From the NCBI GenBank assembly GCA_937969415.1, contig CALBWK010000184.1, positions 1-34,924 of the forward strand: a DNA stretch of 34,924 nt, in the 5' to 3' direction. A program made the position numbers and the translations under genes. The notes under the pieces were generated by a model. That model ran no database searches and was not told where the DNA came from. It saw nothing but the letters and a program-made list of their open reading frames with translations. This document shows positions 17,495 to 25,904 of the stretch, piece after piece. Position 1 is the stretch's first letter, and each line of letters opens with the position of its first letter. The stretch is from an uncultured Saprospiraceae bacterium (GTDB lineage: Bacteria > Bacteroidota > Bacteroidia > Chitinophagales > Saprospiraceae).

Positions 17495-17800
17495 GTTAGC
17501 GTTATTTGGAAATTATTATGGTCTCTTGATGTTTGGTCATAGTGTCAGCTAATTTGCATTTAGCCAAATGGAGTAAGGGGGTGTCTTTGAAACAATGGTT
17601 TTAACGGTTAAAGTAAGTTTAGAAATTAGGTCAGATTGGTTGTAAATGCTAACTTGCAGTCCTGATCAACTTTTTTTCCTTTTTCCAGTAACCAAAAGAT
17701 TACTTGAGAAATAAAGAGGATAAATGACAAGTTTTTATTTACTTGCATTCACATTGAATATATAAGGCTAGCTTAATTAGCTTCAAGATAAATCGGCAGA

Positions 17801-17857
17801 GGAGGGTTTAGTTCGAATTTTTTAACCAAGAAGGCGGCTAGCCCTCCGTTTTTTTTT
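17801..17857 (+). terminator. Terminator-like stem with nine-T tract upstream of the helicase gene
   Basis: GGAGGG (17801-17806) pairs with CCCTCC (17842-17847), extendable by two inner pairs, across a ~35-base loop. It is followed by a nine-T tract at 17849-17857. A GGCTAGC at 17766-17772 could instead pair with GCTAGCC at 17838-17844, giving an alternative fold. The element ends 78 bases before the helicase start, so it is either the end of a short RNA or a conditional leader. Confidence 0.5.
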
Positions 17858-17935
17858 GCCCCCATCCAAATCTCTTACCTTTCTTCTCAAGTTTGTTATA
17901 AGATAATAGACAGCTTATTCCCATTTTCGTGGCAT

Positions 17936-19849
17936 ATGGAGTCAAGATATAACAATATCATCGCTGCAATCGAGCACGAAAGAGCTGCCGAGGAGCAACA
18001 TTATAAGGCACTATCAGCGAATAAGAGTATCGCTGAGCGCATAGACTCTGGTATTCTATGGTATCCCCTCAGCCCCCTTAGTCAAGTCTATACTGTAGGT
18101 GAGCAAATAGAAATGACGTTTGAGCGCACCAAGCATCTTGACAAATCACACAAGTTAAGATCGGGAATGGGCTGCCACCTTTTCAAAATGGATGGTAACC
18201 AGAAAGTTATAGAGCTACGGGCTACAATCTCCTATATCAGAAAACATAAAATTTCCATTATCCTCAGCCAAGCTATACTGTCTAAGAATGATTTGCAGGA
18301 TGTAAAGGGCAACCTCGGTATAGAACTCATCCATGATGAGCGACCATACAAGGTCATGCACAGAGCTATGGAGGAACTCCTCAAGACTCGTGAGCCGCAT
18401 CTATTGACACTAAAGGAAGGCATCGACAGACTAAAACCACTGGCGCAGACTCGACGCAGAGATTTCGAGATTACACCAGATCATCTCAACCACAGTCAAG
18501 TAACTGCGCTAAACGGGTGTATCGACGCAGAAAATATTGCCATCATACACGGTCCACCAGGTACAGGCAAGACAACAACGCTAGTATCAATAGTGAAATC
18601 TCTACTCAAGACAGAAAAATCTGTGCTGGTTTGTGCGCCAAGTAATAATGCTGTTGATCTCTTGGCTAAGCATCTCAGTCACTCTGGCTTATCAACACTG
18701 AGAGTCGGAAATGTTACGCGTATAGCCGACGAGCTGACTCACTTGACCCTCGCGGAAAAAGCCCGCGAGCATCCAGAATGGCAGCACATAAAAAAAGTGA
18801 GAATAGAAGCTGATCAGATAAGAAAGCAAGCCTCTAAATTCAAAAGAAAATTTAGTGCTGCCGATAGAAATGAGCGCAGACACAATTATAAAGAGGCCAA
18901 GGACTTGATGAAATGGGCCAAGGATCTGGAGCGCAAACTAACAGAAACTCTCATTAGAGAAGCTCAGGTTGTTTGTACAACTTTAATAGGTGTCAGCCAT
19001 AAATCTATTGACGATTTTAGGTTCAAAACCCTAGTGATTGATGAAGCCTCACAGGCTCTAGAACCTGAGTGCTGGAACGCAATACTCAAAGCAGAACGTG
19101 TGATTCTTGCAGGTGATCACCTACAACTTGCTCCTACTGTAAAGTCCAAGAAAGCAGAAGCACTTGGCCTAACCGAGACCTTGTTAACTCGACTGACAGA
19201 TAAGATCCATCATACCTACTTGCTCAATGTACAGTATCGGATGCACGAGAAAATCTTGTCGTTCTCTAACAAGAGATTTTATGAGAACCGATTGAGCTCA
19301 GATGCTTCCAATAGCCAACGCAGTCTCGAAGGGGATGAGGCACCTTTAGTGTTTATCGACACCAGCGGTTGTGGGTTTGAGGAAGCCTTTAATCCTAAGA
19401 CCTTGAGTAGAAAGAATGAAGGCGAATACTTTATTCTACGTGAACATTTTCTCCAAAATCAAGAAAAATATGAGGGCGCCTCGATAGGGATCATCAGTCC
19501 CTACTCTGAGCAGGTCAAATATCTCAGGGCGAGTATCGAGGAAGATACCATCTATGCCACTTATGATACTATAGTGAATAGTATTGATGGATTTCAAGGT
19601 CAAGAAAAAGATGTCATTTATATCAGCCTTGTTAGATCCAATATGAATGGAGAAATAGGTTTCCTCGCTGATGAGCGCCGACTCAATGTTGCTATGACCC
19701 GAGCTAAAAAGAAGTTAGCGATCATAGGGGATATGAGCACTTTATCTAAGAGTGAACTGTTCACTGCGCTGGCCGATCATATAGAAGAGATAGGTGTCTA
19801 TCAATCTGCTTGGGAGTATATGGGGGAGTCGTTTCAGTTTCCTGCATAA
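17936..19849 (+). CDS. Superfamily 1 DNA/RNA helicase (UPF1/IGHMBP2-like)
   Basis: This 637-residue cytoplasmic ATP-dependent helicase carries the SF1B motif set in order: HSQ (Q motif region, 186-188), Walker A GPPGTGKT (206-213), motif Ia CAPSNNAVD (233-241), Walker B VIDEASQALEP (367-377), GDHLQLAPT (393-401), QYRMH (433-437), GFQGQEKDV (552-560) and RRLNVAMTRAKK (581-592). An N-terminal beta-rich region (~40-135) fits the OB-like domain 1B of IGHMBP2/SMUBP-2 relatives. Bacterial members are common in Bacteroidota, but their substrate is not well defined. The ATG at 17936 follows a terminator-rich gap. It is convergent with the FadL-like gene, with 25 bases between. Confidence 0.88.
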   Translation: MESRYNNIIAAIEHERAAEEQHYKALSANKSIAERIDSGILWYPLSPLSQVYTVGEQIEMTFERTKHLDKSHKLRSGMGCHLFKMDGNQKVIELRATISYIRKHKISIILSQAILSKNDLQDVKGNLGIELIHDERPYKVMHRAMEELLKTREPHLLTLKEGIDRLKPLAQTRRRDFEITPDHLNHSQVTALNGCIDAENIAIIHGPPGTGKTTTLVSIVKSLLKTEKSVLVCAPSNNAVDLLAKHLSHSGLSTLRVGNVTRIADELTHLTLAEKAREHPEWQHIKKVRIEADQIRKQASKFKRKFSAADRNERRHNYKEAKDLMKWAKDLERKLTETLIREAQVVCTTLIGVSHKSIDDFRFKTLVIDEASQALEPECWNAILKAERVILAGDHLQLAPTVKSKKAEALGLTETLLTRLTDKIHHTYLLNVQYRMHEKILSFSNKRFYENRLSSDASNSQRSLEGDEAPLVFIDTSGCGFEEAFNPKTLSRKNEGEYFILREHFLQNQEKYEGASIGIISPYSEQVKYLRASIEEDTIYATYDTIVNSIDGFQGQEKDVIYISLVRSNMNGEIGFLADERRLNVAMTRAKKKLAIIGDMSTLSKSELFTALADHIEEIGVYQSAWEYMGESFQFPA

Positions 19850-19874
19850 TGTAGATAAGCGACGGGCAGGAGCT

Positions 19875-21308
19875 TTAATAATTGGTGTCAGATTTTTCAT
19901 CTATTGGTTCCATAGAACTAAAGATAAAATCATACGTACAAAAGATCATAGCAGAAAAGAAAGTGGAGGTTACGATGGGTTCTCCACGCTGCTCGAATAG
20001 ACTGTTTTGATCGATGTTGCTAAAGTTGGCTAATTGCTGGCCTCCTGGTTTTCGACCATATCCAAAATCGATGCCTAAAGAAAAATTATTTTTTCCGCGC
20101 TTAAACAAGCCTCCACCAGAAAGATGAAAGACATTGCCTACAGTACCTAAATACTCTGGTAATTCATTTATTGCAATTCTATTAGAAGGATCTAAGTCTG
20201 TTCTGAAGCCAAAGATTATCGTTGTGTTTTCAGAAATTTCTTGTTGGGCGCCCACAGCAAAATTGAAAACGCTATTGTTGCCTTCTATAATTTCTACGAC
20301 TGTAGGTAGATCTGTATTTACTTGCGCATCGAAAGGATCATCTGTGTCCTGGAGAGTTACATATCTAGGGATCTCAGAAAAATATTCTGCGGAAAAGGAA
20401 TAAGTGCCAGAATCTGTAAGTAGATCAATACCAAAGCCATAGGAGGCCGGCGACTTTTTCTGAATAGAAATATTATTATTTCTGTTAGATACGGTCTGAT
20501 TTGTATTGGTAAGTACGTTGATGCGTTGATCTTCCAGGGCATAGCTACCTGTCCGTCTGATGGCTCCGTATTCCGGAGAAGTATAAGTTAGGCCTAGTCT
20601 AATCCAGTGGGCTCTATAGGCTAGGCCTAATTTGGTGATAAAGCCAGAGTAGACATTAAGGCCATAATCAAATTCTGATCTCCAAGATTGTACGATTTCA
20701 TCTGGCTCAAGAGAGGAGATTATTTCTCGTTTAAAGTTAAATCTTGTGTCTTGATTATGGAACGTGCTGAACTGGGTGACGCCAATACCTAGACCTTCAG
20801 TAATATTGTAGGCCATACTCAACCCTACCCAATGCTCGGATAGTTTTCTTTCAAAATCTAAATCTCCTCTGAGAAATAATGTTTGCGCTTGATTAATAGG
20901 TAGAATAACCCTTTCCTCAAAAGAAATATCTGTTCTGTATCTCTGAAAAGTACTAATGCCAAAAGTTACTTTTTTCTCTTTGCGAGGTTTAAAGGTGACG
21001 CCAACAAAGCCAGAACCATTGTCCAGCCTCCGCCCAAGGATCTCATTGTCTTCACCTAGAAGGTTGTTGGTTTTTAACTGGGAATAATTGGGTGTGACAA
21101 AACTCAATTCAAAACCCTGAGACGCCATCCCTATAGCACCCGGATTATAGAACAGTGCAGTCTCACCTTGTGTATTGGCTATTACGGCTCCATTGAGAAG
21201 TAGTCCTTGTGCGCCATATTGATGTGTCCAGTAATGGGCATCTACCTGAGATAGAAGTGTCCCACTGGTTAGAATAAATACGGCAAAGAGAGCACTAAGG
21301 ATTCTCAT
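19875..21308 (-). CDS. FadL/OmpP1-like outer-membrane transporter
   Basis: This 477-residue protein has a signal peptide (MRILSALFAVFILTSGTLLSQ) followed by the FadL-family N-terminal pattern: GAQGLLLNGAVIANTQGETA, then LFYNPGAIG. The rest shows alternating beta strands with aromatic ends, as in FadL barrels that import hydrophobic compounds such as fatty acids. The extreme C-terminus (SSMEPIDEKSDTNY) extends past the final strand FFSAMIFCTYDFIF. It lies 81 bases downstream of the acyl-CoA dehydrogenase on the same strand, which would fit fatty or aromatic acid uptake. The substrate cannot be told from sequence. Confidence 0.72.
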   Translation of the reverse strand: MRILSALFAVFILTSGTLLSQVDAHYWTHQYGAQGLLLNGAVIANTQGETALFYNPGAIGMASQGFELSFVTPNYSQLKTNNLLGEDNEILGRRLDNGSGFVGVTFKPRKEKKVTFGISTFQRYRTDISFEERVILPINQAQTLFLRGDLDFERKLSEHWVGLSMAYNITEGLGIGVTQFSTFHNQDTRFNFKREIISSLEPDEIVQSWRSEFDYGLNVYSGFITKLGLAYRAHWIRLGLTYTSPEYGAIRRTGSYALEDQRINVLTNTNQTVSNRNNNISIQKKSPASYGFGIDLLTDSGTYSFSAEYFSEIPRYVTLQDTDDPFDAQVNTDLPTVVEIIEGNNSVFNFAVGAQQEISENTTIIFGFRTDLDPSNRIAINELPEYLGTVGNVFHLSGGGLFKRGKNNFSLGIDFGYGRKPGGQQLANFSNIDQNSLFEQRGEPIVTSTFFSAMIFCTYDFIFSSMEPIDEKSDTNY

Positions 21309-21389
21309 AACTCTAAGTTAGTCCTTTACTCAATTAGTTGTTTTCTGAGGGCGATTTTTACTTATTCACCTTATGGAATATGTAGAAGC

Positions 21390-22601
21390 CTACTTAAAAG
21401 CATTGAGACCCGTTACTTCCATACCCGTAATCAGGAGGTGAATGTCGTGAGTGCCTTCGTACGTAAGTACCGTTTCGAGATTCATCATATGCCTCATAAT
21501 AGGATACTCATTGGTGATACCCATACCGCCATGTATCTGTCTGGCTTCTCTCGCGATAACTAGAGCCATATTGACATTGTTTCTCTTGGCCATAGAAATC
21601 TGGGCAGGAGAAGCCTTCCCTTCGTTAGCCATTTTTCCTAGTTTCCAAGCGAGGAGTTGTGCTTTAGTAATTTCTGTTATCATTTCAGCCAACTTCTTTT
21701 GAGTGAGCTGAAACTGCGCCAAGGGCTTGTCAAATTGAATTCTTTCCATACTATAACGCAAGGCAGAATCGTAACACTCCAATGCAGCGCCTATAGCTCC
21801 CCAAGCGATACCATATCTTGCTTTGCTGAGGCAAGAGAGTGGTCCCTTGAGTCCTGCAACTTCTGGAAGTATGTTAGCCTTAGGTACTCTACAATCCTCA
21901 AATACCAACTCACCTGTGATACTTGCTCTAAGCGAAAGCTTACCGTTGATCTTTGGAGCAGAAAAGCCTGGAGCATCTTTCTCTACGATAATACCTCGGA
22001 TTTTTCCTTGAGGATCCTTGGCCCATACAACGGCAAGATCCGCAACTGGACTATTGGTGATCCACATCTTGGCTCCATTGAGGATGATATGATCGCCATC
22101 TTCTACATAACTGGTGACCATCCCGCTAGGATTAGAACCGTGGTCTGGTTCCGTTAGTCCAAAACAACCGATGTATTCTCCAGACCCTAATTTGGGTAAG
22201 TATTTTCTTTTTTGTTCCTCAGAACCAAAGCGATAGATAGGGTACATAACCAAGGATCCCTGGACTGAAGCCATACTTCTGATACCGGAATCACCTCGCT
22301 CTAGTTCTTGCATAATGATACCGTAGGCAATCTCGTCCATACCGCCACCGCCATATTCCATAGGGAGACTCGGCCCATAGGCCCCGATTTCAGCGAGCCC
22401 CTTAAAAAGATGCTTAGGGCATTCCGCTCTTTCGGAATAATCCTCTATGATAGGCTTCACTTCTTTGCTGACCCAATCTCTGACAGCACTTCTAGCCAAT
22501 AGGTGGTCTTCAGACAATAATTCGTCTACATTATAGTGGTCGTGAAACTGATAGCGATCTACATATTGAGCCTTTGAGGCTGTGGTCCCATTTTGATGCA
22601 T
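21390..22601 (-). CDS. gcdH: Acyl-CoA dehydrogenase, glutaryl-CoA dehydrogenase-like
   Basis: This FAD enzyme would oxidise and decarboxylate glutaryl-CoA to crotonyl-CoA. The 403 residues resemble the glutaryl-CoA dehydrogenase subfamily closely: CFGLTEPDHGSNPSGM (~146-161), MWITNSPVADL, GKLSLRASITGELVFEDCRVP (starting ~220), ARYGIAWGAIGA (~261-272), QLTQKKLAEMITEIT, and the catalytic Glu382 in TYEGTHDIH (380-388). Ordinary acyl-CoA dehydrogenases place different residues around several of these positions. The ATG at 22601 fits the family length. A family III CoA-transferase lies 4.3 kb away and could supply its substrate. Confidence 0.85.
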   Translation of the reverse strand: MHQNGTTASKAQYVDRYQFHDHYNVDELLSEDHLLARSAVRDWVSKEVKPIIEDYSERAECPKHLFKGLAEIGAYGPSLPMEYGGGGMDEIAYGIIMQELERGDSGIRSMASVQGSLVMYPIYRFGSEEQKRKYLPKLGSGEYIGCFGLTEPDHGSNPSGMVTSYVEDGDHIILNGAKMWITNSPVADLAVVWAKDPQGKIRGIIVEKDAPGFSAPKINGKLSLRASITGELVFEDCRVPKANILPEVAGLKGPLSCLSKARYGIAWGAIGAALECYDSALRYSMERIQFDKPLAQFQLTQKKLAEMITEITKAQLLAWKLGKMANEGKASPAQISMAKRNNVNMALVIAREARQIHGGMGITNEYPIMRHMMNLETVLTYEGTHDIHLLITGMEVTGLNAFK

Positions 22602-22715
22602 TATTCAAAGTTTTTGTGGCCATAAAGGTATTACTCCCACATTGGAATTGCTGAATCGTTATTAAAAGATTTCAAGTAGTGTATTTTCGCCTTCACATTT
22701 GATAAATTGTAATAT

Positions 22716-23399
22716 ATGGCCGGATCACAGATAAAGGCAGGTTGCTTTACGATACTTCTTTTTGGAGGTGCCTTGTGGTTTGTCTTAGGGAAGCCTGGTC
22801 TAGAGGAGATCAAGGCATTTATACCTAAGTTACCACAATCAACAGAAAAACCTGCTACATCACCCTCTAAGGGAAAGCGGTCTAATAAAGCTCGTTCTGG
22901 TACTGCTCCCGGTAAAGTTATAGACCAGTATAAAGGCGTCAAAGTGTACTACAATGGTTCCGTAGGCCACGTATCGGGTAGGAATAGAACGGCTGATGGT
23001 TACAATCTCGGTCTCAAATATCAATGTGTCGAGTTTTCTAAAAGATACTATTATGAGAGATTTGGTCATAAGATGCCAGACAGCTATGGCCATGCTAAAG
23101 ACTTTTTTGATGCCAGTATCCCTGATGGAGCGATCAATAGGGCAAGAGGTATGCGTCAGTATAGAAATGGCGGACTTAGAAGACCCCAGTCTGAGGATCT
23201 AATTGTCATAGGAGCTACACCGGAGAATAGCTATGGTCACTTGATGGTGGTTACTGAAGCGTCTGATAGCGAGATCTCTTTTATCCAACAGAATCCTGGA
23301 CCTCATAATCCCAGTCGAGGCACTTACAGATTGATACAGCGTGATGGTGGCTGGTATATAGATGGGCGAGCAATATTAGGCTGGCTGAGAATGCCCTAA
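22716..23399 (+). CDS. Membrane-anchored CHAP-domain amidase-like protein
   Basis: This 227-residue protein has an N-terminal membrane segment (residues ~8-25, CFTILLFGGALWFVLG), a Pro/Lys/Ser-rich linker (~38-66) and a CHAP domain (~70-227). The catalytic Cys104 in KYQCVEFSKR, His175 in YGHLMVV and Asn193 in QQNPG fit the NlpC/P60-CHAP fold. CHAP enzymes cut peptidoglycan amide bonds or glutathionylspermidine-type amides. With its anchor it probably acts on the periplasmic side of the inner membrane. It begins 114 bases from the divergent gcdH start and lies 49 bases upstream of hemJ on the same strand. The substrate is not known. Confidence 0.8.
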   Translation: MAGSQIKAGCFTILLFGGALWFVLGKPGLEEIKAFIPKLPQSTEKPATSPSKGKRSNKARSGTAPGKVIDQYKGVKVYYNGSVGHVSGRNRTADGYNLGLKYQCVEFSKRYYYERFGHKMPDSYGHAKDFFDASIPDGAINRARGMRQYRNGGLRRPQSEDLIVIGATPENSYGHLMVVTEASDSEISFIQQNPGPHNPSRGTYRLIQRDGGWYIDGRAILGWLRMP

Positions 23400-23448
23400 T
23401 GGCTTGTCATATTGATTTGTCCTTGGTTTCTTATAATTTCGGTTCTTG

Positions 23449-23997
23449 ATGGATAGCTACTTGATATTTAAAAGTCTACACTTAGTGAGTATGGTTGCAT
23501 GGTTTGCAGGCATTTTCTATCTCGTCAGATTATTTGTCTATCATGTAGAAGCGGAGGAAAGGCCTCCTTCCGAAGCTCAAATTCTCAAGACACAGTACGC
23601 CATTATGGAGGAGCGGCTCTTTAAGATCATTGTCAGACCAGCAATGATATTGACTTGGGTATTTGGTGTCTTACTGATACACTCCAGAGGTCTAGAATGG
23701 CTTAAGATCAGTCCTTGGTTACACGTCAAGTTGTTGTTTGTGTTTTTATTATCTGGGTACAGCGATTATCTGGGTCGTATTGCTAAGCACCTTCGTGCTG
23801 GCAGAAAGGTGATGAGCTCCTATCAATTTAGATTGTTCAATGAAGTGCCTACACTATTTTTGCTGGCGATAATTTTATTGGCGGTATATAAGAATTTAGC
23901 GAATTTTGGCTGGACCTTCTTAACACTCGTCGGTTTTGCTGTCCTCTTGTTTATCGGGACAAGGTGGTACCGAAAGATAAGAATGGCCAAAAAGTAA
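23449..23997 (+). CDS. hemJ: Protoporphyrinogen oxidase HemJ
   Basis: HemJ is an inner-membrane protein that oxidises protoporphyrinogen IX to protoporphyrin IX in haem synthesis. The 182 residues give four to five membrane segments. Family motifs include SLHLVSMVAWFAGIFYLVRL (~10-29), the MEERLFKIIVRPAM loop, PWLHVKLLFV with the conserved His and Lys, and RLFNEVPTLFLLAII. I chose ATG 23449 over an adjacent TTG at 23446. A 5-base gap to the next gene implies cotranscription. hemB lies 2 kb downstream and hemW further on, which supports a haem role. Confidence 0.9.
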   Translation: MDSYLIFKSLHLVSMVAWFAGIFYLVRLFVYHVEAEERPPSEAQILKTQYAIMEERLFKIIVRPAMILTWVFGVLLIHSRGLEWLKISPWLHVKLLFVFLLSGYSDYLGRIAKHLRAGRKVMSSYQFRLFNEVPTLFLLAIILLAVYKNLANFGWTFLTLVGFAVLLFIGTRWYRKIRMAKK

Positions 23998-24002
23998 AAG
24001 TT

Positions 24003-25031
24003 ATGATTAAAAAATTACTAAAGATTCTCATTGTTATTTTGGTGTTGATAGCTATTGCAGCTATAGCCTTGATGTTTTTTTCTCCAAAGAAATTGGTATT
24101 TCAAGAATCAATAACTGTCGATGCACCCTCTATGACCGTCTTCAATATGGTTAACGATTTTAGGCAGTGGGAAGCGTGGTCACCTTGGAAAGAAATGGAC
24201 CCAGAAGCTATCAATACCTATACGGACAAGTCTACTGGTGTCGGCGCCAAATGGTCGTGGGTCGGCAATAGTCAAGTAGGGGAGGGCTCTCAGACTATAG
24301 TAGCTTCTGAGCCTGGGAAGTTGATTAAGACAGCTTTGGCCTTTAGTGGCTGGGATGGAGAATCTGGAACTGAATGGAATTTCACACCGGATGGAGATAA
24401 GACAAAAGTAAGTTGGGGGTTTGATGGAGCAGAGACACCTTTTGTCTTCAGACCATTTAATCTATTGATGAAGTCAGGACTCAAAAAAACTTATGTCAAT
24501 GGACTAAACAAGATTAAAGACCTTGCTGAAGACAGAGCAAAAAACAGAAAGTATATCGGCTACGTCGTCAATGAAGTCTATCAAGGCACGACCAACTATG
24601 TGATGAATCGACAAGTTGTCAATATGCAGGACATCAATAATTTCTTTACAACCAATGTCGGGGCACTCCTCCAGAAAGCACAAGGCGTAGAGATGGAAAT
24701 GACTGGGAAACCGAGTGCACTGTTTTATAGTTGGGATATGACAAATGGCACGACAGATATGGCAGCAGCTATACCAGTGGCAGCACCTGTGGCTATTCCA
24801 GGAGCTATTACACAAACTCTCAGCGATGGGAAGGCGGTGCAAGTAGAATATTATGGAGATCCTGACAAGTCAGAAGTGGCACATCAAGCTATAGAGTATT
24901 ATATGAATGACAAAGGACTCCTTGTCAATTATCCTATAGTGCAAGAAACGGTTACCGATCCACTCGAAGAAAAAGATATGAGCAAGTGGCTAACTAAGAT
25001 TACCTACTATGTAACCAATAGCACTCAATAA
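24003..25031 (+). CDS. Membrane-anchored SRPBCC and GyrI-like two-domain protein
   Basis: This 342-residue protein has an N-terminal membrane helix (MIKKLLKILIVILVLIAI). An SRPBCC/polyketide-cyclase-like domain (~35-165) follows, with VDAPSMTVFNMVNDFRQWE, WSPWKEMDP and WNFTPDGDKTKVSWGFD, then a C-terminal GyrI-like effector-binding domain (~185-342) with GKPSALFYSWD, VQVEYYGDPD and WLTKITYYV. Both domains bind small hydrophobic ligands in known relatives. I placed the start at ATG 24003, after the hemJ stop; an earlier in-frame GTG or TTG would overlap hemJ. It is in the hemJ operon, so a tetrapyrrole ligand is possible but speculative. Confidence 0.75.
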   Translation: MIKKLLKILIVILVLIAIAAIALMFFSPKKLVFQESITVDAPSMTVFNMVNDFRQWEAWSPWKEMDPEAINTYTDKSTGVGAKWSWVGNSQVGEGSQTIVASEPGKLIKTALAFSGWDGESGTEWNFTPDGDKTKVSWGFDGAETPFVFRPFNLLMKSGLKKTYVNGLNKIKDLAEDRAKNRKYIGYVVNEVYQGTTNYVMNRQVVNMQDINNFFTTNVGALLQKAQGVEMEMTGKPSALFYSWDMTNGTTDMAAAIPVAAPVAIPGAITQTLSDGKAVQVEYYGDPDKSEVAHQAIEYYMNDKGLLVNYPIVQETVTDPLEEKDMSKWLTKITYYVTNSTQ

Positions 25032-25044
25032 TCGTTATCCATCT

Positions 25045-25545
25045 GTGAATATACTTCTCCATATATGGGTAGCATTGGTTGTAGCGGGTAGTGGCGTACA
25101 TGATTTTCATCTGAGCAAAACAGACGTCCGATACAGCACCAAAGACAAAGCCCTACAAGTTACACTGCACACCTTCATTGACGACACACAACTTGCCTTA
25201 GAAGCTAGAGATTCGCTGGAGTATAAGCTAATGGAAAATGCTGAGCATATCTTAGCAGACTCTATTTTGGGTGCTTACTTTAAAGACAATTTTCTTATCA
25301 AAGTGGATGGGAACCCTGTAGAGTTTGAGTATCTCGGAAAAGAAGCTAGCGAAGATATAGAAGGACTCTATGCGTATCTAGAAGTACCCAACTTAGCCCT
25401 GCCTTCACAGATAGAAGTGACCAACAAAATTCTAATGGAACAGTTTGATGATCAAAAAAACATCATCAAAGTGATGCTCGATAATGACAATAAAGCTTTC
25501 CATCTTCTTTCTTCAGATGACTATACCAAAACAATCCAGTTTTGA
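25045..25545 (+). CDS. DUF6702 exported protein
   Basis: This 166-residue protein has a short signal-like N-terminus ([17 protein letters not shown]). It is followed by [20 protein letters not shown], a beta-rich middle with [14 protein letters not shown], and a C-terminal strand set ending in [17 protein letters not shown]. This matches the DUF6702 family of Bacteroidota as I recall it; its function is unknown. The start is a GTG at 25045, 13 bases after the previous stop. The TGA overlaps the yidD ATG by one base (TGATG), so translation is probably coupled. Confidence 0.65.
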   Translation: MNILLHIWVALVVAGSGVHDFHLSKTDVRYSTKDKALQVTLHTFIDDTQLALEARDSLEYKLMENAEHILADSILGAYFKDNFLIKVDGNPVEFEYLGKEASEDIEGLYAYLEVPNLALPSQIEVTNKILMEQFDDQKNIIKVMLDNDNKAFHLLSSDDYTKTIQF

Positions 25546-25766
25546 TGAAGTTTCTCATCATCGGTCCTATTAAGGCCTATCAGAAATTTATTTCTCCTTT
25601 AATTGGTCCTAATTGTAGATATCAACCTACGTGCTCCCATTATATGATACAGGCCGTGCAAGAGTGGGGTGTTGTCAGAGGTGCTTGGCTGGGCCTTAAG
25701 CGTATTTTCAGATGTCACCCTTGGGGTGGAATGGGGGAAGATCCTGTACCTAAGAAAGAGCGCTAG
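25545..25766 (+). CDS. yidD: Membrane protein insertion efficiency factor YidD
   Basis: YidD is a small amphipathic protein that assists YidC in inserting inner-membrane proteins. The 73 residues contain the full signature: [20 protein letters not shown], then [14 protein letters not shown], then [17 protein letters not shown]. The conserved cysteines are present. The ATG at 25545 overlaps the DUF6702 stop; a TTG one codon earlier is less likely. In many bacteria yidD lies near rnpA and yidC, so its place behind hemJ, SRPBCC and DUF6702 genes is less common. Confidence 0.93.
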   Translation: MKFLIIGPIKAYQKFISPLIGPNCRYQPTCSHYMIQAVQEWGVVRGAWLGLKRIFRCHPWGGMGEDPVPKKER

Positions 25767-25860
25767 GCTTTCTAACCCGGCGGCTAAGTTAGAATTATAA
25801 ATTCTGAGTAGGAGCTTGGTTAGTTAGAGCTATTGCTCTAGAGAATGGCATTTTCTACAC

Positions 25861-25889
25861 TTGTACTACTCAAGAATCCCTTACTTTTG
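25861..25889 (+). promoter_or_regulatory. Candidate hemB promoter
   Basis: TTG at 25861-25863 and TACTTTTG at 25882-25889 are separated by 18 bases, fitting the Bacteroidota -33/-7 pattern (TTTG, then TAnnTTTG). The RNA start would fall near 25896, about 9 bases before the hemB ATG. The 138-base gap also holds hairpins at 25789-25807 (TTAGAATT/AATTCTGA) and 25825-25840 (TAGAGC/GCTCTA) without T tracts. Confidence 0.5.
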
Positions 25890-25904
25890 CGCCAAAATTA
25901 ACTT

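Larger units (their letters stand above)
17200..17935. other. Long intergenic region with microORF and two terminators
   Basis: This 736-base gap between gpmI and the helicase gene has no long reading frame. It holds an inverted repeat TCTAAGA (17280-17286) / TCTTAGA (17297-17303), a possible 27-codon membrane peptide (17324-17407), small alternative hairpins at 17412-17429 (CTTGC/GCAAG or CACCT/AGGTG), a terminator at 17464-17494, an AT-rich stretch (17500-17760) in which I see nothing clear, and a second terminator at 17801-17857. The layout suggests one or two short transcripts rather than plain spacer. Confidence 0.5.

Noticed and set aside
17807-17825. GTTCGAATT resembling a tRNA T-loop
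   Set aside because: No acceptor stem, anticodon arm or CCA-like end can be placed around it; it lies in the loop of the terminator.
22631-22942. Minus-strand frame over the start of the CHAP gene
   Set aside because: It overlaps the well-supported CHAP gene and shows no recognisable motif.
25767-25904. Hairpins at 25789-25807 and 25825-25840 as a terminator for the yidD operon
   Set aside because: Neither is followed by a T tract on the plus strand, so I do not call a terminator.
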